DNA of 24,456 bases from an uncultured Alistipes sp. (lineage in GTDB: Bacteria; Bacteroidota; Bacteroidia; Bacteroidales; Rikenellaceae): assembly GCA_959604655.1 (NCBI GenBank), contig CAUHCL010000019.1, positions 1 to 24,456 on the forward strand, in the 5' to 3' direction. The notes beneath the pieces were generated by a model, which was not told where the DNA came from, ran no database searches, and saw nothing but the letters and a program-made list of their open reading frames with translations. Each line of letters opens with the position of its first letter. Positions within the stretch are counted from its first letter, which is position 1. The translations under genes and the position numbers were made by a program. Positions 9,601 through 16,601 of this stretch are shown in pieces.

Positions 9601-9789
9601 CTTGTCGGCTATGTCGGTGTCGGTCATGATCGTGGCGGGGTTCGAGTTCACGAGGATCACCTCGTAACCTTCCTCCTTCAGCGCCAGACACGCCTGCGTG
9701 CCCGCATAGTCGAACTCGGCGGCCTGACCTATGACGATCGGACCCGATCCGATCACCATCACTTTCTTTATATCGGTTCTCTTAGGCAT
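6607..9789 (-). CDS. carB: Carbamoyl-phosphate synthase large subunit CarB
   Basis: This 1060-residue enzyme makes carbamoyl phosphate from bicarbonate, ammonia delivered by CarA and two ATP, the first step towards pyrimidines and arginine. The internal duplication is evident: GSGPIVIGQAAEFDYAG at 14-30 and GSGPIRIGQGVEFDYS at 555-570 open the two halves. Each half has a pre-ATP-grasp and an ATP-grasp domain, with metal-site strings IIEVNPRVSRSSALASK (first) and VIEVNPRSSRT (second). The C-terminal 140 or so residues form the MGS-like allosteric domain. The length is close to E. coli CarB (1073). The start at 9789 overlaps the end of carA by 8 bases, indicating translational coupling and a fixed subunit ratio. 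pyrK follows after 3 bases. Confidence 0.97.
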   Translation of the reverse strand: MPKRTDIKKVMVIGSGPIVIGQAAEFDYAGTQACLALKEEGYEVILVNSNPATIMTDTDIADKVYMEPLTLEYVAKIVRYERPDAIVPSLGGQTGLNLAVQLAKKGVLDECQVEILGTSFKSIEKAEDRELFKELCLSIGEPVLPSIVVNTMEAGVKAAEEIGYPVVLRPAFTLGGTGGGFADNEEELCEIMRNALVLSPVHQVLVEKSIKGYKEIEYEVMRDKNDTAITICNMENIDPVGIHTGDSIVVAPSQTLTNKEYQLLRDSALKIIRALEIEGGCNVQFALDPLSFKYYIIEVNPRVSRSSALASKASGYPIARVSAKIAVGLTLDEIQIANTPASFEPALDYVVTKIARFPFDKFSDASNELGTQMKATGEVMSIGRTIEESLLKAVRSLETGVCHIYHKKFDDWSSEKLLEYIRKGTDDRLYAIAQLIRKGVDLLIIYNHTKIDMLFLEKFKNIVELENTVAAAKGDAEVLRDAKRMGFSDKYIGQLWGMSESEVFCLRRSENIFPVYKMIDTCASEFDSYVPYFYSTYEQENESVVSDRKKILVLGSGPIRIGQGVEFDYSTVHAIWTIKEAGYEAIIINNNPETVSTDYTISDKLYFEPLTVEDVMNVVELERPDGIVVSLGGQTAINLAEPLAELGVKIIGTDIEAINNAEDRKCFERIMNEVGIPQPQAEAVTDIEAGVAAAARIGYPVLVRPSFVLGGRAMQIVGNEETLRHYLRSAVEINEKSPVLVDKYIQGKELEVDAICDGKDVFIPGIMEHVERTGIHSGDSISVYPTFSVSREVKETIIRYTERLGLAIGIVGLFNIQFIVDENDKVYVIEVNPRSSRTVPFLSKSTGVPMAKIATLVILGHSLREQGITEIYGKESSRWFVKSPAFSFAKIRGVDSYLSPEMKSTGEAIGYDKSLTRALYKSLQSSGMTVANYGTIFVTIADRDKMRALPLIKRFYDLGFNIEATKGTTEFLRSHGIRTRYLRKLSEGSTEIYDSLRKGHVTYVINTIDVNQHSTRRDGYDIRRAAVENNVTIFTALETVSVLLDVLEEITLGVSTIDAE

Positions 9790-10873
9790 TTTGATATTCC
9801 TCCATCATTTTAATGAATTTATCGAAAAGGTAGGTGCTGTCCTGCGGACCCGGGGCGCTTTCGGGATGGTACTGCACCGAGAATACCTTGTCCTCCGCGC
9901 ACTCCACGCCCTCGATGGTGCCGTCGAGCAGATTCACGTGCGTGGGACGCAGGCGCGTGCCCTCCACCGATGCGCTGTCCACGGCGAAGTTGTGGTTCTG
10001 GCTGGTTATCTCTATGCGGCCCGTGTCGAGGTTCTTCACGGGGTGGTTGCCGCCGCGGTGGCCGAACTTCATCTTGAACGTGCGCGCTCCGTAGGCCAGC
10101 GATATGAGCTGGTGGCCCAGACAGATGCCGAAGAGGGGAATGCGGCCGCGCACCTGCTTGATGAGCTCCACCACCTCGGGTACGTTCTCGGGATCGCCCG
10201 GACCGTTCGAGAGGAATATGCCGTCGGGGTTGAACGCCATTATCTCGTCGAGCGAGGTGTTGTAGGGCACCACCGTCACGTTACAGCCCTTGGCGTTGAG
10301 CTGGCGTATGATGTTGTATTTTATTCCGCAGTCCACCGCCACGATGTCGTACTTGTGGTTGGGCGTACGCGAGAACCAGCGTTTGCGGCTGCTCACCTGC
10401 TTCACCTGATCCGTTTGCAGCGGGGTCGAGAGTATCATCTCCATAGCCTTCTCGTGCGAGGTGCCGATGTTCACTATCGCCGCGCGCTGGCAGCCTTCAT
10501 CGCGGATTATGCGGGTGATCATGCGTGTGTCCACGCCGCCGATGCAGGGTATGCCCTGCTCGTCGAGTACCTCCGAGAATGTCTTGGTGTAGCGGAAGTT
10601 GCTGGGGTTCTCGTTGCATTCGCGCACCACCATGCCGCCTATCGAGGGGAACTTGGTCTCGAAATCCTCGTCCGTGATTCCGTAGTTGCCGATCAGGGGG
10701 TAGGTCATGACCACGATCTGCCCTGTGTACGACGGATCGGAGAGGATCTCCTGGTATCCCACCATCGACGTATTGAAAACCAGCTCGCAGACACGCTCGA
10801 CGTCGGCTCCGTAGCCGTAGCCGAAAAATTCGCGGCCGTTCTCAAGGACTAATTTTTTGGTAAATGGTTTCAT
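9782..10873 (-). CDS. carA: Carbamoyl-phosphate synthase small (glutaminase) subunit CarA
   Basis: This 363-residue subunit hydrolyses glutamine and channels ammonia to CarB. The C-terminal class I glutamine amidotransferase domain has C251 (GICLGHQ) as nucleophile, with H336 and E338 in QYHPES completing the triad. The N-terminal half is the CarA-specific domain (NTSMVGYQEILSDPSYTGQ). The ATG at 10873 is the natural start for the family. Its stop overlaps the carB start by 8 bases. Upstream lies a 187-base gap to pyrC that contains a structured repeat (10950-11055) and an AT-rich segment. No consensus TTTG/TAnnTTTG pair is visible there, so carA may be expressed from the pyrC promoter or from a promoter I cannot recognise. 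Confidence 0.96.
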   Translation of the reverse strand: MKPFTKKLVLENGREFFGYGYGADVERVCELVFNTSMVGYQEILSDPSYTGQIVVMTYPLIGNYGITDEDFETKFPSIGGMVVRECNENPSNFRYTKTFSEVLDEQGIPCIGGVDTRMITRIIRDEGCQRAAIVNIGTSHEKAMEMILSTPLQTDQVKQVSSRKRWFSRTPNHKYDIVAVDCGIKYNIIRQLNAKGCNVTVVPYNTSLDEIMAFNPDGIFLSNGPGDPENVPEVVELIKQVRGRIPLFGICLGHQLISLAYGARTFKMKFGHRGGNHPVKNLDTGRIEITSQNHNFAVDSASVEGTRLRPTHVNLLDGTIEGVECAEDKVFSVQYHPESAPGPQDSTYLFDKFIKMMEEYQNA

Positions 10874-10949
10874 TCGTCTGTGTTATAATTTATTTTTCTT
10901 TTAATTTCAATGTTTCGCGAAATGTATCCGTGCCGCAGCCCGTTCAATC

Positions 10950-11055
10950 GCGGTTCGCCGACGGCGGCAGGAGTGCTCGAGCCTCGGGCGAGCAGCAGTC
11001 CGCCGCGTGGGGGCGGCGGCGAACTGCCGACATTGCAGAGCAATGTCGAAATGTC
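10950..11055 (+). repeat. 106-base structured intergenic repeat, copy 1
   Basis: This near-identical partner of 15854-15959 has the same length and orientation. Differences are limited to an 11-base patch (10968-10978) and a few single bases. It can fold: GTTCGCCG (10953-10960) with CGGCGAAC (11017-11024), GCTCG (10975-10979) with CGAGC (10989-10993), and the terminal stem GACATTGC (11029-11036) with GCAATGTC (11040-11047). It begins 5 bases past the pyrC stop in pyr-operon direction and lies between pyrC and carA. The strand is given by the repeat's text only; its sense strand is unknown. Confidence 0.85.
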
Positions 11056-11060
11056 ACGCA

Positions 11061-12329
11061 TTACTCTCTTTCATACACTATGCGGCCGTCCGAGATGGTC
11101 AGCACGCAGTCGCCGCGCAGCCTCCAGCCCTCGAACGGCGTGCTGCGGCCCTTCGAGCGGAATGCCGCGGGATCTACGGTGAACTCCCGCTCGGTGTCGA
11201 ACACCGCTATGTCGGCCGCCTGGCCCTCGGCGAGCCCTCCGCCGAGAGAGAATATGCGGCGCGGCGCCTCCGACATGATGTCTGTCATCTTCTCGGGCGT
11301 TATGATGCCCGTTCTCACCAGCTTGGTGTATATCACGGCGAACGAGGTCTCCAGTCCGACGACGCCCATCGCGCTGCCCGCCAACCCGCGCGACTTTTCC
11401 TCGGCGGTGTGCGGGGCGTGGTCGGTGGCTATGACGTCTATGGTGCCGTCCTGTATGCCCTCCAGCAGGGCGTCGCGGTCGGCTGCCGAGCGGATGGGCG
11501 GATTCATCTTGAAACGCCCCTCCTCCTTCAGATCCATGTCGCACATGGTGAGGTAGTGCGGTCCCGTCTCGCAGGTGATGCGCACTCCGCTGCGTTTCGC
11601 CTCGCGGATGAGCGCCACGCTCTCCTTGGTCGATATGTGGCATACGTGGTAGCGGCACCCCGTGGCTGCCGCCAGCTCTATGTCGCGTTCTATCTGACGC
11701 CACTCGCTCTCCGAGCAGATGCCCTTGTGACCGTGCAGGGCGGCGTATTCGCCGTCGTGGATGTAGCCTCCGCGCAGCAGCTCGTTCACCTCGCAGTGGG
11801 CCGCTATGATGCATCCGTGCGCGGCGGCCTCGGTCATGGCCTCGCGCATCATGGCGTCGCTCTGCACGCCGCTGCCGTCGTCGGAGAATCCCGCCACGTA
11901 GGGTTTCAGCGCGGCGAAATCGACGAGGCGTTCGCCTCTGCGGCCGAGGGTGATGGTCGCGTAGGGGAGCACCTTTATCACGGCGTCGCGCGCAATGATG
12001 TCGGTCTCGCGCCGCAGGTTCTCCGTCGAGTCGGGAGCGGGCGAGAGGTTGGGCATGGCGCACACGGTGGTGAATCCTCCGCGGGCCGCCGCGGCCGTAC
12101 CCGAAGCGATGGTCTCCTTGGCCGAGAACCCGGGCTCGCGCAGGTGTACGTGCAGGTCGACCAGACCGCCCGTGACCATCCGCCCCGTGCAGTCTATCGT
12201 TCTGTCTCCCGCCTCGGCCTTTATCTCGTCCGCGATGCTTTCGATGATTCCTCCGCGCACCGCTATGTCGGCCTTCGCCGATCTGCCGCCGCGCACTGCC
12301 GTTCCGCCTTTGAGTATTATCCGCTCCAT
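11061..12329 (-). CDS. pyrC: Dihydroorotase PyrC (class I)
   Basis: This 422-residue amidohydrolase interconverts carbamoyl-aspartate and dihydroorotate. Family metal ligands are at their expected spacing: H60-V-H62 in DLHVHLREPG, D151, H178, H231, and the catalytic D303 in ATDHAPHT. R64 and N94 (MPN) fit the substrate-binding positions. The ATG at 12329 (MERIILKGG) is preferred; a TTG four codons upstream would place the start inside the run of T after the leader hairpin. It is the first gene of the pyr cluster. A promoter, a possible leader ORF and a terminator-like hairpin precede it. Downstream, a structured repeat separates it from carA. Confidence 0.94.
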   Translation of the reverse strand: MERIILKGGTAVRGGRSAKADIAVRGGIIESIADEIKAEAGDRTIDCTGRMVTGGLVDLHVHLREPGFSAKETIASGTAAAARGGFTTVCAMPNLSPAPDSTENLRRETDIIARDAVIKVLPYATITLGRRGERLVDFAALKPYVAGFSDDGSGVQSDAMMREAMTEAAAHGCIIAAHCEVNELLRGGYIHDGEYAALHGHKGICSESEWRQIERDIELAAATGCRYHVCHISTKESVALIREAKRSGVRITCETGPHYLTMCDMDLKEEGRFKMNPPIRSAADRDALLEGIQDGTIDVIATDHAPHTAEEKSRGLAGSAMGVVGLETSFAVIYTKLVRTGIITPEKMTDIMSEAPRRIFSLGGGLAEGQAADIAVFDTEREFTVDPAAFRSKGRSTPFEGWRLRGDCVLTISDGRIVYERE

Positions 12330-12339
12330 GTGGTCACAC

Positions 12340-12363
12340 AAAAAGAGCGACTTAAACAGTCGC
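12340..12363 (-). terminator. Terminator-like hairpin in the pyrC leader (possible attenuator)
   Basis: On the minus strand a 6-bp GC-rich stem (GCGACT 12363-12358 with AGTCGC 12352-12347, 5-base loop) is followed by TCTTTTT. It ends 10 bases before the pyrC ATG, so it lies downstream of the promoter at 12516-12546 and upstream of the whole pyr operon. It starts 6 bases after the stop of the putative leader ORF. Confidence 0.6.
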
Positions 12364-12369
12364 CCTATA

Positions 12370-12498
12370 TTAACAATAATAAACAGTTATAACGTCTTGC
12401 TGAAACCCGATGTTGAAAATCGAAAAACAAGCGCCCCCGTGATCGACCGCATAACGCTTCGACGGCTTCGGAGATATTTGGTTTCGCTTTCTCATCAT
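12370..12498 (-). CDS. Putative 42-residue leader peptide of the pyr operon
   Basis: A small frame opens with two ATG codons about 12 bases downstream of the expected transcription start and ends with TAA just 6 bases before the terminator-like hairpin. The peptide has a strongly basic N-terminus (MMRKRNQ, then KPSKR) and an aromatic, hydrophobic C-terminus ending VITVYYC. I do not recognise a family. A second frame is also open across the same bases, so coding is not proven by openness alone. The position resembles E. coli pyrBI, where a 44-residue leader peptide couples translation to attenuation by UTP. It could instead be an unrelated small protein, or not translated. Confidence 0.4.
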   Translation of the reverse strand: MMRKRNQISPKPSKRYAVDHGGACFSIFNIGFQQDVITVYYC

Positions 12499-12515
12499 CG
12501 GTGTACTTATCGGGG

Positions 12516-12546
12516 CAAAGGTACGAAATATTTTTCGAATACCATA
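12516..12546 (-). promoter_or_regulatory. Promoter of the pyr operon
   Basis: On the minus strand TACCTTTG (12523-12516) matches the Bacteroidota -7 element exactly. The -33 position holds TATG (12546-12543), one base off TTTG, at 19 bases spacing. Transcription would start near 12510, giving about 180 bases of leader before pyrC. Confidence 0.65.
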
Positions 12547-12579
12547 CCCGCCCGCGATATTTCTTTCGCCCCTCGCGCG

Positions 12580-15500
12580 TCAGAATACGATTCTCGCTCC
12601 GAGCTGCATGTGCCAGCGCGACAGAAGGTCGTCGGGCGTGAGCTGCGCATCGGTGAAACGGTATACGGGCGCCCCGTCCTCCACGGCCACTATGTTCACG
12701 GGCTGCATGCGCCATCCCGACACATTGTAGCAGGCTCCCCAGTGGCGGCAGAGCATGTTGCCGAAGTTCATTATGTCGAGCGATATCTCGATCTTGCGGC
12801 GGCTGTTCGCCCCGAAGTAGAATCCGTGCGCCAGATGCAGGTCGACTGTGTGTTCGGTCGGGGCCTGCAAGGCGTTGCGCTCGGCGAACGAGCCGCGGCG
12901 GTTGCGCAGGTAGCGGCTCGACTCGATGTAGTCGTTCCACTTGCCTCGCGAGGCGTCGTCGGCGAAGTGCATGCGCTCCATCTCCTCCTCGGTAGGTATG
13001 TACATCGGCGTCGATCCGTAGGCGCCGTCGCCGTTGAAGTCGACCGACTCGCCGAAGCATACCGAGTAACGCTGTCCCGAGGTCATTTGGTAGACCATGC
13101 TCGCGCTCACGTCGAACAGTTTGGCGTAACGCTTCGTGTAGGCGGCCGTGACGGTGAGCTTGTGCGGCACGTCGTAGATCGACAGCGCGAGCGGCTGATC
13201 GTTCAGGTCGAGGGCGTACGTGCGCGTCCAGTTGGTCGACGACGAGGTGGAGGGCACGTCGCACACCGAGTAGGAGTGTCCGAAGATGTACGAGGCCGAC
13301 ACGGCGAGTCCGAAGGGGAATGTCTTCGCGAGGCTGCCCGAGAACGAATACGAATATCCGCGCGATGTGTTGTCGAGATAATATACGGCCGAATAACCCG
13401 ATGCTACCTTGCGGAATACGGGCATGGCTCCCGCCGCCGCGTTTCCGTCCGCTTGCGGCACGGCATATACCTCGCCGCCCGTCCGCTCCACCGCGAGGTT
13501 GCCGAATACGGCGTTGCGGATGGTCTTGGTGTAGAGCGCCTCCACGCGCGCCGACCAGCCGTCGTCGGTCTCGTATCCCGCCATGGCGTTGGCCTTGAAG
13601 TTCTGCGGGTAGCGGAACTTGCGGTTCATGGCGTTGAGGGTGAACGTGGTGTTGGATGCCGTGGTGGGCGAGGGTGTGGGGGTGAACGGCGCGGCGGTCT
13701 CCGTGATCTGCCCGTTCTGCACGGGGGCCGTCAGGCGCACGCCTTTCTGCTCCACGCCCGTGTTGGAGTAGTTGTTCACCACCCACACGAACGGCACGTG
13801 GCCCGCGAATATTCCCGCGCCGCCCTCTATGGTGAGGCGTCCATGCTTGAAATCGCGCCGCCACGACAGCCCCACACGCGGCGAGAGCAGTAGTTGGCTC
13901 TCGGGCACGTCGCCTATGCGTACGCCGTATTTGGCGGCGATATCGCCCGAATTGAAGCTCTCGTTGGGGGTGGGGGTGTTGAATATGAGCGGCAGGGTGG
14001 CGCGCAGTCCGTAGGTGAGTTGCAGGTTGCGGCCTGGTGCCCAGCGGTCCTGGGCGTAGATGTTAAGCTCGGCCGCACGGAATCGCGGACCCCAGGTCGT
14101 GGTGCCCGTGACCGAGGGATCGGTGTAGTTGTATTCGTATACGGCCGCCAGATCGTTCTCGAAATCGGCCACCGAGTTGTAGGTGTAGGTGCCGTAGTGG
14201 TTGGCCAGATAGATGTTGTGGATGTCGTACAGCTCATGGTGCATGCCCGCCGTTATCGAATGCGCGCCGCGGTCGATGATAAGGTCGTCGGTGAGCGTGA
14301 TGACGTTCTGCGTCAGTGCGTTGGTGCCTGCGTAGCGGTCGGTGCCTATGTAAGTCGTCACGCCGCCCGTGGTGCCCGTGTTGCGGATTATCACGCTCGG
14401 CATGTTCCCCACGTCGGGCTTGCGGCCGTCGCCCACGCGCGAGTAGCCTATGCGCAGCGAGTTGTGCAGGCGGTCGGAGATGCGCGATTCGAGCATTGCG
14501 GCCAGATAGTGGGCCGTGCTGTAATTGGCGTATCCCGAGCCGTCGAACGTGAACGAGGTGAGCGAGTTGCCGTATTCCTCGGCCCGCGCGTCGAGATAGC
14601 TGTAACTTATCGACAATCGGTTGCGGCTGTCGATGTTCCAGTCGAGACGGGCCAGGAGCGAACCCGAGCGCTGCTTCACATCGCGTCGGCCGTAACCGCC
14701 GCCGTCGAATCCCGTGAGTTCCTTGTAGCGTGCCGATATGCGGTCCAGCTCGGGCTGCGACAGCGCCACACCCTCGTAGCCGAGGTAGTACGACGACGGC
14801 GAGGTCTCGGTGTTGTATTCGCCGCTCAGGAACAGGAACAGTTTGTTCCTGATGATGGGGCCGCCCAGCGTTACGCCGTGTATGCGGGTCGACTGGTCGC
14901 CGAGCTTCTCGCGCCGTTCTACGTTGCGGCCCGCGGTGGTGCCGTAGAAATTCTGATTGTTGTAGTATGTGTAGGCGCTACCGCGGAATTCGTTGGTGCC
15001 CGACTTGGTGACGGCATTTATCACGCCGCCCGCGAATCCGCTCATGCGTACGTCGTACGATGCCGCAGCCACCTCGATCTGCGACAGCGCGTCGAGCGAA
15101 ACGGGGTTGGCGTTCGACAGTCCGCCGTTGGTGCCCGACGACGAGAGCCCGTACATGTCGTTGTTGGCCATGCCGTTGATCATGAAGGTGTTGTAACGGT
15201 TGTTCACGCCGCCGTAGGATATGCCTCCGTTCTTGGTGGCCACCGCCTGCGGCATGAGCCGTACTATGTCGTAGAGCGAGCGCGAGACGGTGGGCATCTG
15301 CGCCATCGCCTTCTCGTCGTAGACGTTGCCGATGCCGCCGTCACCCGTGTCGCGGGCCTCGACCACCACTTCGGCCAGGCGGTTGTTTTCGTTCAGCACG
15401 ATGTTCTCTGTTCTGCTTTCGCCCACGCGCAGACGCATGTCGCTCTTTACGTAGTCGTCGCAGCCCACGTAGCTCGCTTCGAGCACGTAGCCGTCGTCGG

Positions 15501-15708
15501 GCTTTATGCCGTGTATGGCGAAGCGCCCTCGGCTGTCGGCGGTGACTCCGTACGACGTTCCCGTCACGGGATGGGACAGAACCACTGTCGCGCCTACCAG
15601 AATTTCATTTGAAGAGTTGGTTACCTCACCGCGCAGAGAAGCGGTGGTGACCTGGGCCATGACCTCACAGCCCAGCATTGTCAATAACAGACAAGCGAGT
15701 TTTTTCAT
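12580..15708 (-). CDS. Oar-like TonB-dependent receptor with N-terminal carboxypeptidase-regulatory-like domain
   Basis: This 1042-residue outer-membrane protein begins with a signal peptide (probable cleavage after VMA-18; LGC at 12-14 makes a lipobox-like alternative). Residues from about 20 to 105 form a carboxypeptidase-regulatory-like Ig domain (GEVTNSSNEILVGATV). The plug follows at about 120-245 (YNTFMINGMANNDMYG, then GFAGGVINAVTKSGTNEFRG), and the rest is a beta barrel that ends in an aromatic residue (RIVF). The architecture is that of Oar-type receptors rather than SusC, and no SusD gene is adjacent. The ligand is unknown; Oar proteins in other species have been linked to uptake or to export across the outer membrane. 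A -7 element lies at 15785-15792. The gene ends 34 bases before the pyr promoter region. Confidence 0.9.
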   Translation of the reverse strand: MKKLACLLLTMLGCEVMAQVTTASLRGEVTNSSNEILVGATVVLSHPVTGTSYGVTADSRGRFAIHGIKPDDGYVLEASYVGCDDYVKSDMRLRVGESRTENIVLNENNRLAEVVVEARDTGDGGIGNVYDEKAMAQMPTVSRSLYDIVRLMPQAVATKNGGISYGGVNNRYNTFMINGMANNDMYGLSSSGTNGGLSNANPVSLDALSQIEVAAASYDVRMSGFAGGVINAVTKSGTNEFRGSAYTYYNNQNFYGTTAGRNVERREKLGDQSTRIHGVTLGGPIIRNKLFLFLSGEYNTETSPSSYYLGYEGVALSQPELDRISARYKELTGFDGGGYGRRDVKQRSGSLLARLDWNIDSRNRLSISYSYLDARAEEYGNSLTSFTFDGSGYANYSTAHYLAAMLESRISDRLHNSLRIGYSRVGDGRKPDVGNMPSVIIRNTGTTGGVTTYIGTDRYAGTNALTQNVITLTDDLIIDRGAHSITAGMHHELYDIHNIYLANHYGTYTYNSVADFENDLAAVYEYNYTDPSVTGTTTWGPRFRAAELNIYAQDRWAPGRNLQLTYGLRATLPLIFNTPTPNESFNSGDIAAKYGVRIGDVPESQLLLSPRVGLSWRRDFKHGRLTIEGGAGIFAGHVPFVWVVNNYSNTGVEQKGVRLTAPVQNGQITETAAPFTPTPSPTTASNTTFTLNAMNRKFRYPQNFKANAMAGYETDDGWSARVEALYTKTIRNAVFGNLAVERTGGEVYAVPQADGNAAAGAMPVFRKVASGYSAVYYLDNTSRGYSYSFSGSLAKTFPFGLAVSASYIFGHSYSVCDVPSTSSSTNWTRTYALDLNDQPLALSIYDVPHKLTVTAAYTKRYAKLFDVSASMVYQMTSGQRYSVCFGESVDFNGDGAYGSTPMYIPTEEEMERMHFADDASRGKWNDYIESSRYLRNRRGSFAERNALQAPTEHTVDLHLAHGFYFGANSRRKIEISLDIMNFGNMLCRHWGACYNVSGWRMQPVNIVAVEDGAPVYRFTDAQLTPDDLLSRWHMQLGARIVF

Positions 15709-15724
15709 CGAATATTTTGTTAGG

Positions 15725-15741
15725 GCGTCTATTTAAGACGC
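15725..15741. other. Small hairpin in the leader of the TonB-dependent receptor gene
   Basis: GCGTCT (15725-15730) pairs with AGACGC (15736-15741) around the loop ATTTA. It lies 17 bases upstream of the receptor ATG, within the predicted leader. There is no T-run on either side, so it is not a classic terminator. Confidence 0.4.
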
Positions 15742-15784
15742 AAGTTGCACATACGATCGCGCAAATGCCTTGCGACGACCGCCG

Positions 15785-15792
15785 CAAATATA
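15785..15792 (-). promoter_or_regulatory. -7 element upstream of the TonB-dependent receptor gene
   Basis: TATATTTG on the minus strand matches TAnnTTTG. No TTTG is found 19-21 bases upstream, so only half of the promoter is supported. The predicted leader is about 70 bases. Confidence 0.4.
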
Positions 15793-15853
15793 GACAAAAA
15801 TATCATACGCTGTACCTCGTCGTGCGATAATTTTGATGATCGTCTGTCTGTCG

Positions 15854-15959
15854 GCGGTTCGCCGACGGCGGAGGACGCGCGCGAGCCTCGGGCGAGCAGC
15901 AGTCCGCCGCATGGGGGCGGCGGCGAACTGCCGACATCGCGCCGCGATGTCGAAATATC
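15854..15959 (+). repeat. 106-base structured intergenic repeat, copy 2
   Basis: It has the same length and orientation as 10950-11055. The terminal stem is GACATCGC (15933-15940) with GCGATGTC (15944-15951). Compared with copy 1, one base changes on each arm (T to C and A to G) so that pairing is kept, while the loop changes completely (AGA to GCC). The GCTCG/CGAGC stem of copy 1 has one mismatch here. It lies in the divergent gap between the TonB-dependent receptor gene and the YqaA/DedA-like gene. Confidence 0.85.
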
Positions 15960-15971
15960 GGCGATTTTTAC

Positions 15972-15979
15972 TATTTTTG
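15972..15979 (+). promoter_or_regulatory. -7 element upstream of the YqaA/DedA-like gene
   Basis: TATTTTTG fits TAnnTTTG and lies 20 bases before the ATG at 16000. A matching -33 TTTG is not present, because repeat copy 2 occupies that position. Confidence 0.4.
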
Positions 15980-15999
15980 CCTCTGCAAATTTACGCATT

Positions 16000-16464
16000 A
16001 TGATGGAGGCGATAGCGCAGTTTTTCGTCGATTGGGGCTACGTGGGCCTTTTCCTGTCGGCTTTGGTGGCGGGCAGCATCCTGCCGTTCAGCTCCGAAGC
16101 GGTGCTCGCCGTGCTGGTCGGCATGGGGGCCGATCCCGTCATATGCCTCGTGTCCGCCTCGGTCGGCAACACTCTGGGCGGCCTGCTCTGCTATTGGCTC
16201 GGCTATTTGGGCGATATGTCGGCCATCGAGCGCTGGCTCAAGATCGACGGCTCGAAGATCGCCAAGGTCGAGGGTTTCGTACGCAGGCGCGGCGCGTGGA
16301 TGGGCGTCTTCGGCGTGCTGCCGTGGGTCGGCGAGGTGATAATCGTGCTGCTGGGACTCATGCGCAGCAATGTGTGGATCACCACGGCCTCGATGTTCGT
16401 CGGCAAGTTCGTGCGTTATCTCCTGCTGCTGCTTGCCATGCGGGGCGTGACGTCGCTGCTGTGA
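16000..16464 (+). CDS. YqaA/DedA-family inner-membrane protein
   Basis: This 154-residue integral membrane protein has four or so hydrophobic segments: about 8-25, 30-60, 103-120 and 128-148. The segment FSSEAVLAVLVG...SVGNTLGGLLCYWLG resembles the YqaA branch of the DedA / SNARE-associated superfamily, whose members are linked to lipid flipping or to proton-driven homeostasis. RRRGAWMGVFGVLPWVGEV matches the conserved re-entrant region of these proteins. I chose the ATG at 16000 (a second ATG follows directly). The open frame upstream runs through the repeat and is not coding. The gene stands alone, with 137 bases to the next start. The substrate is not known. Confidence 0.82.
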   Translation: MMEAIAQFFVDWGYVGLFLSALVAGSILPFSSEAVLAVLVGMGADPVICLVSASVGNTLGGLLCYWLGYLGDMSAIERWLKIDGSKIAKVEGFVRRRGAWMGVFGVLPWVGEVIIVLLGLMRSNVWITTASMFVGKFVRYLLLLLAMRGVTSLL

Positions 16465-16601
16465 GTCCCGCCGCGGCGTTTGTTTATATTTAAGGTGTCC
16501 TGCCCGTTTTTACCCCTTTCGCGGCATTTTTATCGATCGCAAGGCCGTTTTGGTGCAAAGTTTGAATATTGTCTGACCGAATAACAGGCAATCTTCGAAC
16601 T

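Noticed and set aside
10913..10922. Palindrome TTTCGCGAAA upstream of carA
   Set aside because: Ten bases is short, only one copy is seen and no known regulator site is matched. It is not enough to call an operator.
12365..13864. 499-codon minus-strand frame crossing the end of the receptor gene and the pyr leader
   Set aside because: It is out of frame with the receptor gene for most of its length and crosses the receptor stop and the pyr promoter. Only its tail overlaps the leader region, where the two-ATG frame starting at 12498 fits the promoter and hairpin better.
15745..15999. N-terminal extension of the YqaA/DedA-like protein
   Set aside because: The frame is open upstream of 16000, but it translates the intergenic repeat and promoter, and the family starts at the double ATG.
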